Source: JANLYC01 sp963750495 (GTDB lineage: Bacteria > Actinomycetota > Actinomycetes > Propionibacteriales > Nocardioidaceae). From it: a stretch of DNA of 64,000 nucleotides. The position numbers were made by a program, and so were the translations under genes. This document shows positions 36,144 to 43,803 of this stretch, piece after piece (positions within the stretch are counted from its first letter, which is position 1; the number at the start of each line of letters is the position of its first letter). The notes under the pieces were generated by a model. The model did no database searches, was not told where the DNA came from, and worked only from the letters and a program-made list of their open reading frames with translations. The stretch is taken from contig CAVVQV010000008.1 in the NCBI GenBank assembly GCA_963750495.1, positions 248,001 through 312,000 of the forward strand, given 5' to 3'.

Positions 36144-36180
36144 CGGTTGCGCGGCCGCGCCTGGCGTGGCGCCGCAACCG
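36144..36180 (+). terminator. expression-platform hairpin after the FMN aptamer
   Basis: CGGTTGCG (36144-36151) pairs with CGCAACCG (36173-36180), and a further inner GC stem is possible. It is followed by TTTCG. It lies 67 bases before ribD and could be the FMN-controlled terminator, although the U tract is short. Control of translation is an alternative. Confidence 0.55.
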
Positions 36181-36247
36181 TTTCGTCCGCGGTACACGTC
36201 GCAGCCCCGGAGTCCGATAGGACGAGGCCGACGACGGGAGAGACGAC

Positions 36248-37297
36248 GTGGCGACCGACAGCGAGCTGCAGGGCATGGCGCAGGCGTTCGCGCTGGCCTG
36301 CACGCCCGGTGTACCCACCGGCCCCAACCCACGGGTGGGCGCGGTGGTCATCGACGACAGCGGCCAGGTCGTGGCGGAGGGCTACCACCGCGGTGCCGGC
36401 ACCGCGCACGCCGAGGTCGTGGCGCTGGCGGCTGCGGGCGACAGTGCTCGGGGCAGCACGGTCGTGGTCAGTCTCGAACCCTGCAACCACACCGGGCGGA
36501 CCGGACCTTGCACCCAGGCGCTGATCGAGGCCGGCGTACGCCGTGTGGTCTTCGCCCAGGACGATCTCAACCCGGTCGCCGACGGTGGCGCCGAGGCACT
36601 GCAGGCGGCTGGTGTCGACGTCGAGGGCGGCGTGCTGGCCGACGAGGCCGAGACGATCAACCAGGTATGGACCTTCGTGCTGCGTCACCGGCGTCCCTAT
36701 GTCACCTGGAAGTTCGCCACCACGTTGGACGGCCGATCGGCGGCCGCCGACGGGTCGGCACGGTGGGTCACCGGGCCGGAGGCGCGGGCCGACGTGCACC
36801 GGCAGCGCGCGGTCTGCGACACCGTCCTGGTCGGCACCGGCACCGTCGAGGCCGACGACCCGCAGCTCACGGTCCGCGACGAGGACGGGGTGCCCTGGCC
36901 ACGCGCCCGGCAACCGCTACGCGCCGTGATGGGGCTCCGCGACCTGCCGACTGATGCACACGTCTGCGACGACGCCGCCGAGACCGTCCGGCTGCCGACC
37001 CACGACCCCGCCGTTGCCCTGGCCGCCCTGTACGCCCAGGACCGTCAGCATGTCTTTCTGGAGGGCGGGCCCACACTGGCGGCCGCGTTCGTACGGGCCG
37101 GCCTCGTCGACGAGATCGTCGCCTACGTGGCACCGGCCCTGCTCGGCTCCGGTGTCTCGGGTGTCGGGGACCTCGGCATCAGCTCGATCGACGGCATCAG
37201 CCGGCTGGAGCTGCTCGAGGCCATCCGGATCGGCGACGACGTGCGGATGACGATGCGACCCGTGCCCGGGCGGACCGACGAGCAGGCGGAGGTCTGA
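36248..37297 (+). CDS. ribD: bifunctional riboflavin biosynthesis deaminase/reductase
   Basis: RibD deaminates and reduces the pyrimidine intermediate of riboflavin synthesis. The 349-residue protein has the N-terminal deaminase domain with zinc ligands H54-A-E56 and PC(79)...C(88) in SLEPCNHTGRTGPC. The C-terminal reductase domain (about 145-345) has RPYVTWKFATTLDGRSAAADGSARWVTG and FLEGGPTLAAAFVRAGLVDEI. The GTG at 36248 follows a GGGAG site. The ATG of ribE shares the last base of its stop. Confidence 0.95.
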   Translation: MATDSELQGMAQAFALACTPGVPTGPNPRVGAVVIDDSGQVVAEGYHRGAGTAHAEVVALAAAGDSARGSTVVVSLEPCNHTGRTGPCTQALIEAGVRRVVFAQDDLNPVADGGAEALQAAGVDVEGGVLADEAETINQVWTFVLRHRRPYVTWKFATTLDGRSAAADGSARWVTGPEARADVHRQRAVCDTVLVGTGTVEADDPQLTVRDEDGVPWPRARQPLRAVMGLRDLPTDAHVCDDAAETVRLPTHDPAVALAALYAQDRQHVFLEGGPTLAAAFVRAGLVDEIVAYVAPALLGSGVSGVGDLGISSIDGISRLELLEAIRIGDDVRMTMRPVPGRTDEQAEV

Positions 37298-37959
37298 TGT
37301 TCACCGGCATCGTGGAAGAGCTCGGCGAGGTCGTCGCCCTCACCGCGCTCGACGACTCCGTCCGGCTGACCGTGCGCGGCCCACACGTGGTGAGCGACGC
37401 CGGACCTGGTGACTCGATCGCCGTCAACGGCTGCTGCCTCACGGTCGTCACCAACGACGACGAACAGTTCAGCGTCGACGTCATGGCCGAGAGCCTCCAC
37501 AAGACCTCCCTCGGTGAGCTGACCCCGGGAAGTCGGGTCAACCTCGAGCGGGCGGTCTCGGCACACGCGCGGTTGGGGGGTCATATCGTCCAGGGACATG
37601 TTGACGGAGTCGCCACGATCGTCCAGCGGGTACACAGCGAGCACTGGGACGTCGTCACCATCTCGCTTCCTCCGGCGCTGGCCCGCTACGTCGCCCTGAA
37701 GGGGTCGATCACGGTCGACGGCATCTCGTTGACCGTGAGCGGGCTGGTCGACGGCCCTGCCCCGACCTTCGACGTCAGCCTGATCCCGACCACGCTCGCG
37801 CTCACCACGCTCGGCTTCAAGCAGCTCGGCGACCCGGTCAACCTCGAGGTCGACGTGATCGCCAAGTACGTCGAGCGGCTGCTCACCCCGGCCGGATCAC
37901 CCACCCCGGACCCCTCCCGGTCGGGCACCACAGACCTCGATACTCAGGAGGGCCCGTGA
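37297..37959 (+). CDS. ribE: riboflavin synthase alpha chain
   Basis: RibE dismutates two 6,7-dimethyl-8-ribityllumazine molecules to riboflavin. The 220-residue protein is two tandem lumazine-binding barrels: the first starts MFTGIVEELGEV, has VNGCCLTVV and ends in FSVDVMAESLHKTSLG. The second starts GHIVQGHVDGVATI, has VDGISLTV and ends in FDVSLIPTTLALTTLG. It is one base overlapped with ribD and four bases with ribM. ribH, whose product makes its substrate, is two genes downstream. Confidence 0.95.
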   Translation: MFTGIVEELGEVVALTALDDSVRLTVRGPHVVSDAGPGDSIAVNGCCLTVVTNDDEQFSVDVMAESLHKTSLGELTPGSRVNLERAVSAHARLGGHIVQGHVDGVATIVQRVHSEHWDVVTISLPPALARYVALKGSITVDGISLTVSGLVDGPAPTFDVSLIPTTLALTTLGFKQLGDPVNLEVDVIAKYVERLLTPAGSPTPDPSRSGTTDLDTQEGP

Positions 37960-38657
37960 GCCTCTTCCAGTCAGCGTACGACGCACATCTCACGATCAGC
38001 GGTCATGAGATCACCTGGCGAGAGATCATCGGCAACGTCTTCGGCTTTGCGTCCGCGATCGGCGGCCTGCGCCGCAGGATCTGGGCATGGCCGGTCGGGA
38101 TCATCGGCAACGTCGTGCTGTTCACCGTCTTCGTCGGGACCGCGGTGGTCGGCGACCAGCACATCCCGCTGCTCGGGCAGGCCGGGCGGCAGATCTTCTT
38201 CATCATGGTGAGCATCTACGGCTGGCAGCGGTGGCGCCAGACCCGCGATGGGGCCGGGATCGAGCAAGCCCCCGCTGTGGCGCCACGGTGGGCGACCGGG
38301 CAGGAACGGGTCGCCTACCTCGCGGCGGCGGCTGCCGGTGTGCTCGTGCTGTTCTTCGCGTTCAAGCAGATCGGCGCGGTCTGGCCGGCTCCGACGTGGT
38401 ACTTCCTGGCCGACGCGTGGATCTTCGTCGGCTCGATCCTGGCGACGTACGCGATGGCCCGCGGCTGGGTCGACTTCTGGCTGTGCTGGCTCGCTGTCGA
38501 CCTGGTCGGGGTTCCCGAGCTCATCCACTTCAAGCTCTACCCGTCGGCGCTGCTGTACGGCGTCTACGCGGTGCTCGTGATCTATGGCTTCTTCGCATGG
38601 CGTCGCATCGCCCGCGAGGAGCCGATCTCCGAACCGAAAGCAGAGGCAGTGGCGTGA
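37956..38657 (+). CDS. ribM: PnuC-type transporter, probably riboflavin transporter RibM (PnuX)
   Basis: A 233-residue membrane protein of the PnuC family with about seven hydrophobic segments, including WAWPVGIIGNVVLFTVFVG, IFFIMVSIYGWQRWR and a C-terminal YGVYAVLVIYGFFAW. PnuC proteins transport nicotinamide riboside, but the family members inside FMN-riboswitch operons of Corynebacterium and Streptomyces (PnuX/RibM) transport riboflavin. This copy lies between ribE and ribBA, overlapping both, so riboflavin is the better guess. It begins with a GTG overlapping the ribE stop. Confidence 0.87.
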   Translation: MSLFQSAYDAHLTISGHEITWREIIGNVFGFASAIGGLRRRIWAWPVGIIGNVVLFTVFVGTAVVGDQHIPLLGQAGRQIFFIMVSIYGWQRWRQTRDGAGIEQAPAVAPRWATGQERVAYLAAAAAGVLVLFFAFKQIGAVWPAPTWYFLADAWIFVGSILATYAMARGWVDFWLCWLAVDLVGVPELIHFKLYPSALLYGVYAVLVIYGFFAWRRIAREEPISEPKAEAVA

Positions 38658-39946
38658 TGAGCGTGCGGCTGGACACCATCGAACGGGCGATCGACGAGAT
38701 CCGGGCCGGCCGGGCTGTGGTGGTGGTCGACGACGAGGACCGCGAGAACGAGGGCGACCTGATCTTCGCAGCCAGCAAGGCGAGTCAGGAGTTGCTCGCC
38801 TTCGCGATCCGCTACACCAGCGGTGTGATCTGCGTCCCGATGGAGGGCTCGGCTCTCGACCGGCTCGGCATACCGCTGATGACCCCGTACAACCGCGAGC
38901 GGATGCGCACCGCCTACACGATCTCCGTGGATGCGCGTGATGGTGTGACGACAGGCATCTCCGCAGCCGACCGGGCCCACACCATCCGGGTGCTGGTCGA
39001 CTCGGCCACGGAGCCGTTCGAGGTGACGCAGCCCGGCCACGTGTTCCCGCTGCGCTACCGCGAGGGCGGGGTGCTCGTACGGCCGGGGCACACCGAGGCG
39101 TCTGTCGACCTGGCCCGCCTGGCCGGGCTGACGCCGGCAGGCGCGATCTCCGAGCTGGTCAACGACGACGGCACCATGAAGCGCGCAGACGCTTTGCGGG
39201 CCTTCGCCGACGAGCACGGGCTGGCCATGGTCTCCATCGCCGACCTGATCCGCTACCGCCGTCAGCACGAACGGCAGATGCAACGGGTCGCCGAGACCCG
39301 GTTGCCGACGGACTTCGGCACCTTCCGGGCGCTGGGCTACCGCAACGTGGTCGACGGTTCGGAGCAGATCGCGCTCGTGCGCGGGGACATCGCCGATGGC
39401 GCTGACGTGCTCGTCCGGGTGCACTCGGAGTGCCTGACGGGGGACGTGTTCGGGTCCCGTCGGTGTGACTGCGGTCCACAGCTGCGCGCGTGTCTGGAAG
39501 CGGTGAGCCAGGAGGGTCGGGGTGTGGTCGTCTACCTCCGTGGCCACGAAGGGCGGGGGATCGGCCTGCTGCACAAGCTGCAGGCCTACACGTTGCAGGA
39601 CGACGGCCTCGACACCATCGACGCGAACCTCGACCTCGGCCTCCCGGCAGATGCGCGCGACTACGGCACCGGGGCACAGATCCTGCACGAGCTCGGCATC
39701 AGGTCGGTGCGGCTGCTCACGAACAACCCGGAGAAGCGCACCGCGCTCGAGGGCTTCGGAATCGCGGTGACCGAGCGCATCGCGGTGCCCGGCACGCCGC
39801 ACGACGAGAACCGGCGCTACCTGACCACCAAACGAGACCGGATGGGCCACGAGCTCGGTCACCTCGACCTCGAGCAGGTGCTCGATCCCGACGGCGCTCC
39901 TGTCGAGGCGACGACATCACGCCAGACCGGAGGAGACCTCGCGTGA
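38657..39946 (+). CDS. ribBA: bifunctional 3,4-dihydroxy-2-butanone-4-phosphate synthase / GTP cyclohydrolase II
   Basis: RibBA supplies both precursors of lumazine. The N-terminal RibB domain (about 1-205) has VVVVDDEDRENEGDLIFAASKA, the HTEASVDLARLAGL motif and RYRRQHE. The C-terminal RibA domain (about 210-400) has the zinc site HSECLTGDVFGSRRCDCG and the catalytic LRGHEGRGIGLLHKLQAY and RLLTNNPEKR. The 429-residue length is typical. ATG at 38657 overlaps the ribM stop (TGATG). The 3-prime end overlaps ribH by four bases. Confidence 0.96.
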   Translation: MSVRLDTIERAIDEIRAGRAVVVVDDEDRENEGDLIFAASKASQELLAFAIRYTSGVICVPMEGSALDRLGIPLMTPYNRERMRTAYTISVDARDGVTTGISAADRAHTIRVLVDSATEPFEVTQPGHVFPLRYREGGVLVRPGHTEASVDLARLAGLTPAGAISELVNDDGTMKRADALRAFADEHGLAMVSIADLIRYRRQHERQMQRVAETRLPTDFGTFRALGYRNVVDGSEQIALVRGDIADGADVLVRVHSECLTGDVFGSRRCDCGPQLRACLEAVSQEGRGVVVYLRGHEGRGIGLLHKLQAYTLQDDGLDTIDANLDLGLPADARDYGTGAQILHELGIRSVRLLTNNPEKRTALEGFGIAVTERIAVPGTPHDENRRYLTTKRDRMGHELGHLDLEQVLDPDGAPVEATTSRQTGGDLA

Positions 39947-40422
39947 GTGGCGCCGGACAACCACAGCTCGACACCCTCGATGCGAGTGACCTACGCGTCG
40001 CCGTCGTGGCCGCTCAGTGGCACGACGTGGTCATGGACGGCCTCATCGCCGGCGCACAGCGCGCCCTCGCCGACGCCACGGTCGCATCCAGCCAGGTCGT
40101 CCGGGCACCGGGGAGCTTCGAGCTGCCGATCGTCGCCAAGGTGCTGGCCGAGCAGGGTTACGACGCCGTCGTCGCGCTCGGCGTCGTGATCCGGGGAGGT
40201 ACGCCGCACTTCGACTACGTCTGCAACGCCGTCACCGACGGACTGACGAGAGTGGCCCTCGACACCGGTGTCCCGGTCGGGTTCGGCGTCCTGACCTGCG
40301 ACACCGAGCAGCAGGCGCTCGATCGGGCGGGGCTCGAGGGGTCAGCGGAGGACAAGGGCTACGACGCCACACATGCCGCGTTGTCCACCGCGCTGACCAT
40401 CCGCGGGCTGCGCGGCTCCTGA
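39943..40422 (+). CDS. ribH: 6,7-dimethyl-8-ribityllumazine synthase
   Basis: RibH condenses the pyrimidine and the butanone phosphate to lumazine, forming icosahedral or pentameric assemblies. The 159-residue protein has AAQWHDVVMDGLIAGAQ, VRAPGSFELPIVAKVLA, ALGVVIRGGTPHFDYV (catalytic His) and FGVLTCDTEQQALDRAG. The GTG at 39943 follows GGAGGAG and overlaps the ribBA stop; the longer frame is a shadow. It is the last gene of the riboswitch operon. Confidence 0.95.
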   Translation: MSGAGQPQLDTLDASDLRVAVVAAQWHDVVMDGLIAGAQRALADATVASSQVVRAPGSFELPIVAKVLAEQGYDAVVALGVVIRGGTPHFDYVCNAVTDGLTRVALDTGVPVGFGVLTCDTEQQALDRAGLEGSAEDKGYDATHAALSTALTIRGLRGS

Positions 40423-40460
40423 CCGTCGAGACGCGGCGAATGTCCTGACGGCAGCCCCGT

Positions 40461-40466
40461 TACGCT
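40461..40466 (+). promoter_or_regulatory. candidate -10 box for hisE
   Basis: TACGCT ends eight bases before the hisE ATG, compatible with a leaderless mRNA. No clear -35. Confidence 0.35.
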
Positions 40467-40474
40467 GGTACGCG

Positions 40475-40738
40475 ATGAAGACCTTCGACGCACTGTTCGC
40501 CGAGCTCACCACGACCATGGCGCTGCGGCCAGCCGACTCACACACCGTGGCCGCGCTCGACGCAGGAATCCATACGATCGGCAAGAAGCTGGTCGAGGAG
40601 GCTGCGGAGTCCTGGATGGCCGCCGAGCACGAGTCGAAGGAGCGCGCGGCGCTCGAGATCAGTCAGCTCCTGTACCACACCCAGGTCATGATGCTCGCCT
40701 GTGGACTGTCCCTCGATGACGTCTACGCACACCTCTAG
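40475..40738 (+). CDS. hisE: phosphoribosyl-ATP pyrophosphatase
   Basis: HisE hydrolyses phosphoribosyl-ATP to phosphoribosyl-AMP in histidine synthesis. The 87-residue all-alpha MazG-like protein has TIGKKLVEEAAESWMAAEHES and ALEISQLLYHTQVMMLACG, where the Glu/Asp residues bind metal. Length is normal for the monofunctional actinobacterial form. hisG follows after 12 bases. Confidence 0.95.
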   Translation: MKTFDALFAELTTTMALRPADSHTVAALDAGIHTIGKKLVEEAAESWMAAEHESKERAALEISQLLYHTQVMMLACGLSLDDVYAHL

Positions 40739-40750
40739 AAGTCGGCCACC

Positions 40751-41596
40751 ATGCTGAAGATTGCCGTCCCGAACAAGGGATCCCTGTCCGACGAGTCCGC
40801 TCAGATCCTCCGTGAGGCGGGCTACCGGCAGCGTCGCGACGTTCGCGACCTGGTGATGACCGACGCCGCCAACGACGTGGAGTTCTTCTATCTCCGACCA
40901 CGCGACATCGCCGTGTACGTCGGCGAGGGCACCCTCGACATCGGGGTCACCGGTCGCGACCTCGTGCTCGACTCCCGCGCGCCGGTGACCGAGAGGACGA
41001 CGCTCGGCTTCGGGGAGTCGACGTTCCGCTTCGCCGCGCCGCTCGGCCGGTTCACCGCCCCCGAGGACCTCGACGGCGTTCGCGTCGCCACGTCGTACTC
41101 CGGGATCCTCGAGGACTACTTCAAGGCACGTGCGGTCAACGCGAAGGTCGTCCGGCTCGACGGCGCCGTCGAGTCCGCCGTGCGGCTCGGTGTCGCCGAC
41201 GCGATCGCCGACGTCGTGTCGACCGGCAACACGCTGCGCCAGGCGGGGCTGGAGATCTTCGGTGACCCGATCCTGCAGTCCGAGGCGGTCCTCGTCACCA
41301 GAGAGAACACGGCCGACCCCGAGGGCTTCGACGTCTTCATGCGACGCATCCAGGGCGTGCTCGTCGCGCGCAGCTACGTGATGATGGACTACGACTGCCG
41401 CGTCGAGCAGGTCGAGCAGGCGTGCGCGCTCACACCAGGTATCGAGTCGCCGACCGTGTCACCGCTGCACCGTGCCGGCTGGGTCGCGGTCCGCTCGATG
41501 GTGCCGCGGGACGAGGCACAGCAGGTGATGGACGAGCTGTTCGACCTCGGTGCTCGCGGAATCCTCGTCACCGACATCCATGCCTGCCGGCTCTGA
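40751..41596 (+). CDS. hisG: ATP phosphoribosyltransferase (long form)
   Basis: HisG makes the first histidine precursor from ATP and PRPP. The 281-residue protein is the long form: MLKIAVPNKGSLSDESAQIL, YVGEGTLDIGVTGRDLV and the PRPP site VESAVRLGVADAIADVVSTGNTLRQAGL are present. The C-terminal ACT-like regulatory domain (about 210-281, SPTVSPLHRAGWVAVRSMV) allows feedback by histidine. The 3-prime end overlaps the next gene by 17 bases. Confidence 0.96.
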   Translation: MLKIAVPNKGSLSDESAQILREAGYRQRRDVRDLVMTDAANDVEFFYLRPRDIAVYVGEGTLDIGVTGRDLVLDSRAPVTERTTLGFGESTFRFAAPLGRFTAPEDLDGVRVATSYSGILEDYFKARAVNAKVVRLDGAVESAVRLGVADAIADVVSTGNTLRQAGLEIFGDPILQSEAVLVTRENTADPEGFDVFMRRIQGVLVARSYVMMDYDCRVEQVEQACALTPGIESPTVSPLHRAGWVAVRSMVPRDEAQQVMDELFDLGARGILVTDIHACRL

Positions 41597-42083
41597 CGGC
41601 CCTCCCGGGCCCGGCTCGGCCGTCCCGCCGCCGAGCGTGGCGCTTCCGCACACCTTCCGTCCGCTGGGGGCGCGGATCGCCACCGCTATCGCTGCGGCGA
41701 CGATCGTGGCGTCCGTGGCGTTCCTGTGGATGATGCTTCCCGGCGAGGTGCAGGCCGAGTTCTCGGTGGCGCAGCGCATCACGTTGCTCGGCTTCTTCGT
41801 GGCTGTCCTCGTGGTGCTCTACGGCATCTTCCGGACGTCAGCGCGGGCGACCGACCAGGGGCTCACCGTCGTCAACGGTTATCGCCGGCACGAGCTCGAA
41901 TGGGGCCAGCTGATCCGGATCTCGTTGACGCCGAACCGCCCGTGGGCACTGCTCGACCTCGACGACGGTACGACGCTCGCTGTCATGGCCATCCAGAGTG
42001 CCGACGGCAAGCGCGGCACGACGTCAGCGCGAGAAGTCGCGCGGGTGATCGCGGTGAAGTCCCTCCCGGACCGCGACAGCTGA
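41580..42083 (+). CDS. PH-domain-like membrane protein
   Basis: A 167-residue protein with a Pro-rich N-terminus and two hydrophobic helices (IATAIAAATIVASVAFLWMML and ITLLGFFVAVLVVLYGIF). A bacterial PH-like domain follows (about 90-160: DQGLTVVNGYRRHELEWGQLIRISLTPNRPWALLDLDDGTTLAVMAIQ). Such proteins follow hisG in many Actinobacteria; their role is unknown. The ATG at 41580 lies inside hisG, so translation is likely coupled. No strong ribosome binding site is visible. Confidence 0.83.
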   Translation: MPAGSDGPPGPGSAVPPPSVALPHTFRPLGARIATAIAAATIVASVAFLWMMLPGEVQAEFSVAQRITLLGFFVAVLVVLYGIFRTSARATDQGLTVVNGYRRHELEWGQLIRISLTPNRPWALLDLDDGTTLAVMAIQSADGKRGTTSAREVARVIAVKSLPDRDS

Positions 42084-42108
42084 GACGCAGGCCGACGACA
42101 CGGTTGAG

Positions 42109-42318
42109 TCAGCGGCGCGGGGCCGGAGCGGGGTCATCGTTGGGGATGGCTTCGGGGTCGACGTCGCGGATCGCGGCCAGTGCACGCTCGCGGTCTGCCT
42201 CGTCACAGGTGATCGTGATCAGCGCTGCGGAAAGCCGCTGACCCGGGCGAGAGCTCCAGCCCTGGGCGGACAGTTCCTTGGCGGCGCTGCGCGCGCGAGA
42301 CTGACTTGTCGAGATCAT
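42109..42318 (-). CDS. small hypothetical protein
   Basis: A protein of 69 residues from the ATG at 42318 (74 from a GTG at 42333, 87 from an ATG at 42372). It is polar and probably soluble: SQSRARSAAKELSAQGW, ALITITCDEADRERALAAIRDVDPEAIPND, and a Pro-rich tail. The repeat of AL-I/D segments suggests a small alpha/beta or helical fold, but I recognise no family. It is convergent with the PH-domain gene, with 25 bases between. No ribosome binding site decides the start. Confidence 0.6.
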   Translation of the reverse strand: MISTSQSRARSAAKELSAQGWSSRPGQRLSAALITITCDEADRERALAAIRDVDPEAIPNDDPAPAPRR

Positions 42319-42402
42319 GCTGACGTGGGCCACGTACCCCACGGTAGCCCCATTCCGCCCGCGGACGTGCATCCGCCGCCCGCGGTCCGGTCAGGGATCG
42401 GT

Positions 42403-43803
42403 TCAGCGAAGCTCTGCGGCGAGGCCTTCGACGGCCGCGCTGAAGCACTCCATCGGCGGGTTGACGAGACCTGCACCCACCTGGCCGGTGCCGGCGATCT
42501 TGCCGGCCATGCCGGTGTTGATCTGGGGCAGCTGGCCCGACCGCAGCACGGACGTGACATCGATCCCCGTCGGGGTACCCCGGAACTCCATGATCGGGAT
42601 CGCCCAGCCGGGGTTCTCACCGGCGCACAGGTCGTACATCCGCAAGGTGGTCGCCAGCGCGTCGGGGACCGAGCCGCCGACGAAGCGCACGATGGCGGGC
42701 GCAGTGGCCATCGCGAAGCCACCGATGCCGGCCGTCTCGGCGATGGCAGAGTCGCCGATGTCGGGGTTGGCGTCGTCGGGACCGAACGCGCCCAGGTAGA
42801 GGCCGTCGGCGATCTGGGCCGGGCCGACGTACCAGCGGTCTCCCGTGCCGGACACCTGAATGCCGAAGTCGGTGCCGTTGCGCGCCATCGTGGTGACCAC
42901 GGAGGAGCCCGGGATGCCGGCGCCCGCCACCGTCATCAGCTTGCACGCGGGCATGACCAGGTTGAGGAAGAAGTGGTCGTTGCCGGAGATGAAGCGCACG
43001 ACCTCGGCCACCTCGGCCGGGTCTCGGCCGGACGTGATCAGGTCGGGGAGCCATTCCTTGAGCAGCATCAACGTGCCCGCGCGGTTGCGGTTGTGGCCCT
43101 CGTCGCCCATCTGCACCATCTGCGCGATGATCGCGATGATGTCTACCGGCCCCCGCGCGCGGGTTGCCTGCTGGAGCGCCGGCCCGAGGACATCGGTCAT
43201 CCACCGCAGTCGCTCGATCACGTCGGGGGAGTACGCGCCGTAGCGCAGCACCTTGCCCAGGCCTTCGTTGAGCGAGCACCAGGAGGAGTGGCCATGGACC
43301 TCGTCCACGAGCTCGAACATCCACATCGAGGGGGAGACGACCCCGGCCATCGGCCCGACGGCCCCGCGGGAGTGGCACGGTTCCCAGCTGAGACTGCCGG
43401 AGGCCAGCATCGACTCGGCCTGCTCGGGTGATGCGGCAAGCCCCTCGAACAGCACCGCGCCGATCAGGGCGCCGCGCATAGGTCCGCTCGCGCGCTCCCA
43501 CGTGACCGGGGGACCTGCGTGCAGGAACTGGCCTGGCTCGAGCGCCAGGACGTCGCGGGCGGGGCGTACGTCGGTGAGGGCTGCCCGGGCCGAGGTCATC
43601 CGACTCACGGCCTCGGCGTTGGCCGCCGTTCTGCGCCGATCGAGCATCACGGTGGTGAGGGCGTCCTCCGTGCCCGCGACCGGCGGCGACCAGCTGACCG
43701 GAGCTGTCGTCACACCTTGGGCGACCAGGGCGTCGTCGAGCAGCTGGGCGCCTGCGGTCACCACCGTGGCGGCCGACAACAGGTGGCTCTGGCTCGGGCT
43801 CAC
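42403..43803 (-). CDS. allG: DUF1116 protein, AllG-like subunit of oxamate transcarbamoylase
   Basis: The 466-residue protein belongs to the DUF1116/YlbE family. In E. coli, FdrA, YlbE and YlbF (AllF, AllG, AllH) together form an oxamate carbamoyltransferase that converts oxalurate and phosphate to oxamate and carbamoyl phosphate. Conserved stretches here include GPMAGVVSPSMWMFEL, SLNEGLGKVLRYGAY, MGDEGHNRNRAGTLML, FISGNDHFFLNLVMPACKL and AGKIAGTGQVGAGLV. The start overlaps the allF stop by four bases on the minus strand, so both are in one operon, in the order allH-allF-allG. No carbamate kinase gene follows. Confidence 0.9.
   Translation of the reverse strand: MSPSQSHLLSAATVVTAGAQLLDDALVAQGVTTAPVSWSPPVAGTEDALTTVMLDRRRTAANAEAVSRMTSARAALTDVRPARDVLALEPGQFLHAGPPVTWERASGPMRGALIGAVLFEGLAASPEQAESMLASGSLSWEPCHSRGAVGPMAGVVSPSMWMFELVDEVHGHSSWCSLNEGLGKVLRYGAYSPDVIERLRWMTDVLGPALQQATRARGPVDIIAIIAQMVQMGDEGHNRNRAGTLMLLKEWLPDLITSGRDPAEVAEVVRFISGNDHFFLNLVMPACKLMTVAGAGIPGSSVVTTMARNGTDFGIQVSGTGDRWYVGPAQIADGLYLGAFGPDDANPDIGDSAIAETAGIGGFAMATAPAIVRFVGGSVPDALATTLRMYDLCAGENPGWAIPIMEFRGTPTGIDVTSVLRSGQLPQINTGMAGKIAGTGQVGAGLVNPPMECFSAAVEGLAAELR

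Noticed and set aside
37956..38657. Nicotinamide riboside transporter PnuC
   Set aside because: Family membership is right, but its place inside an FMN-riboswitch operon favours the riboflavin-transporting RibM/PnuX branch.
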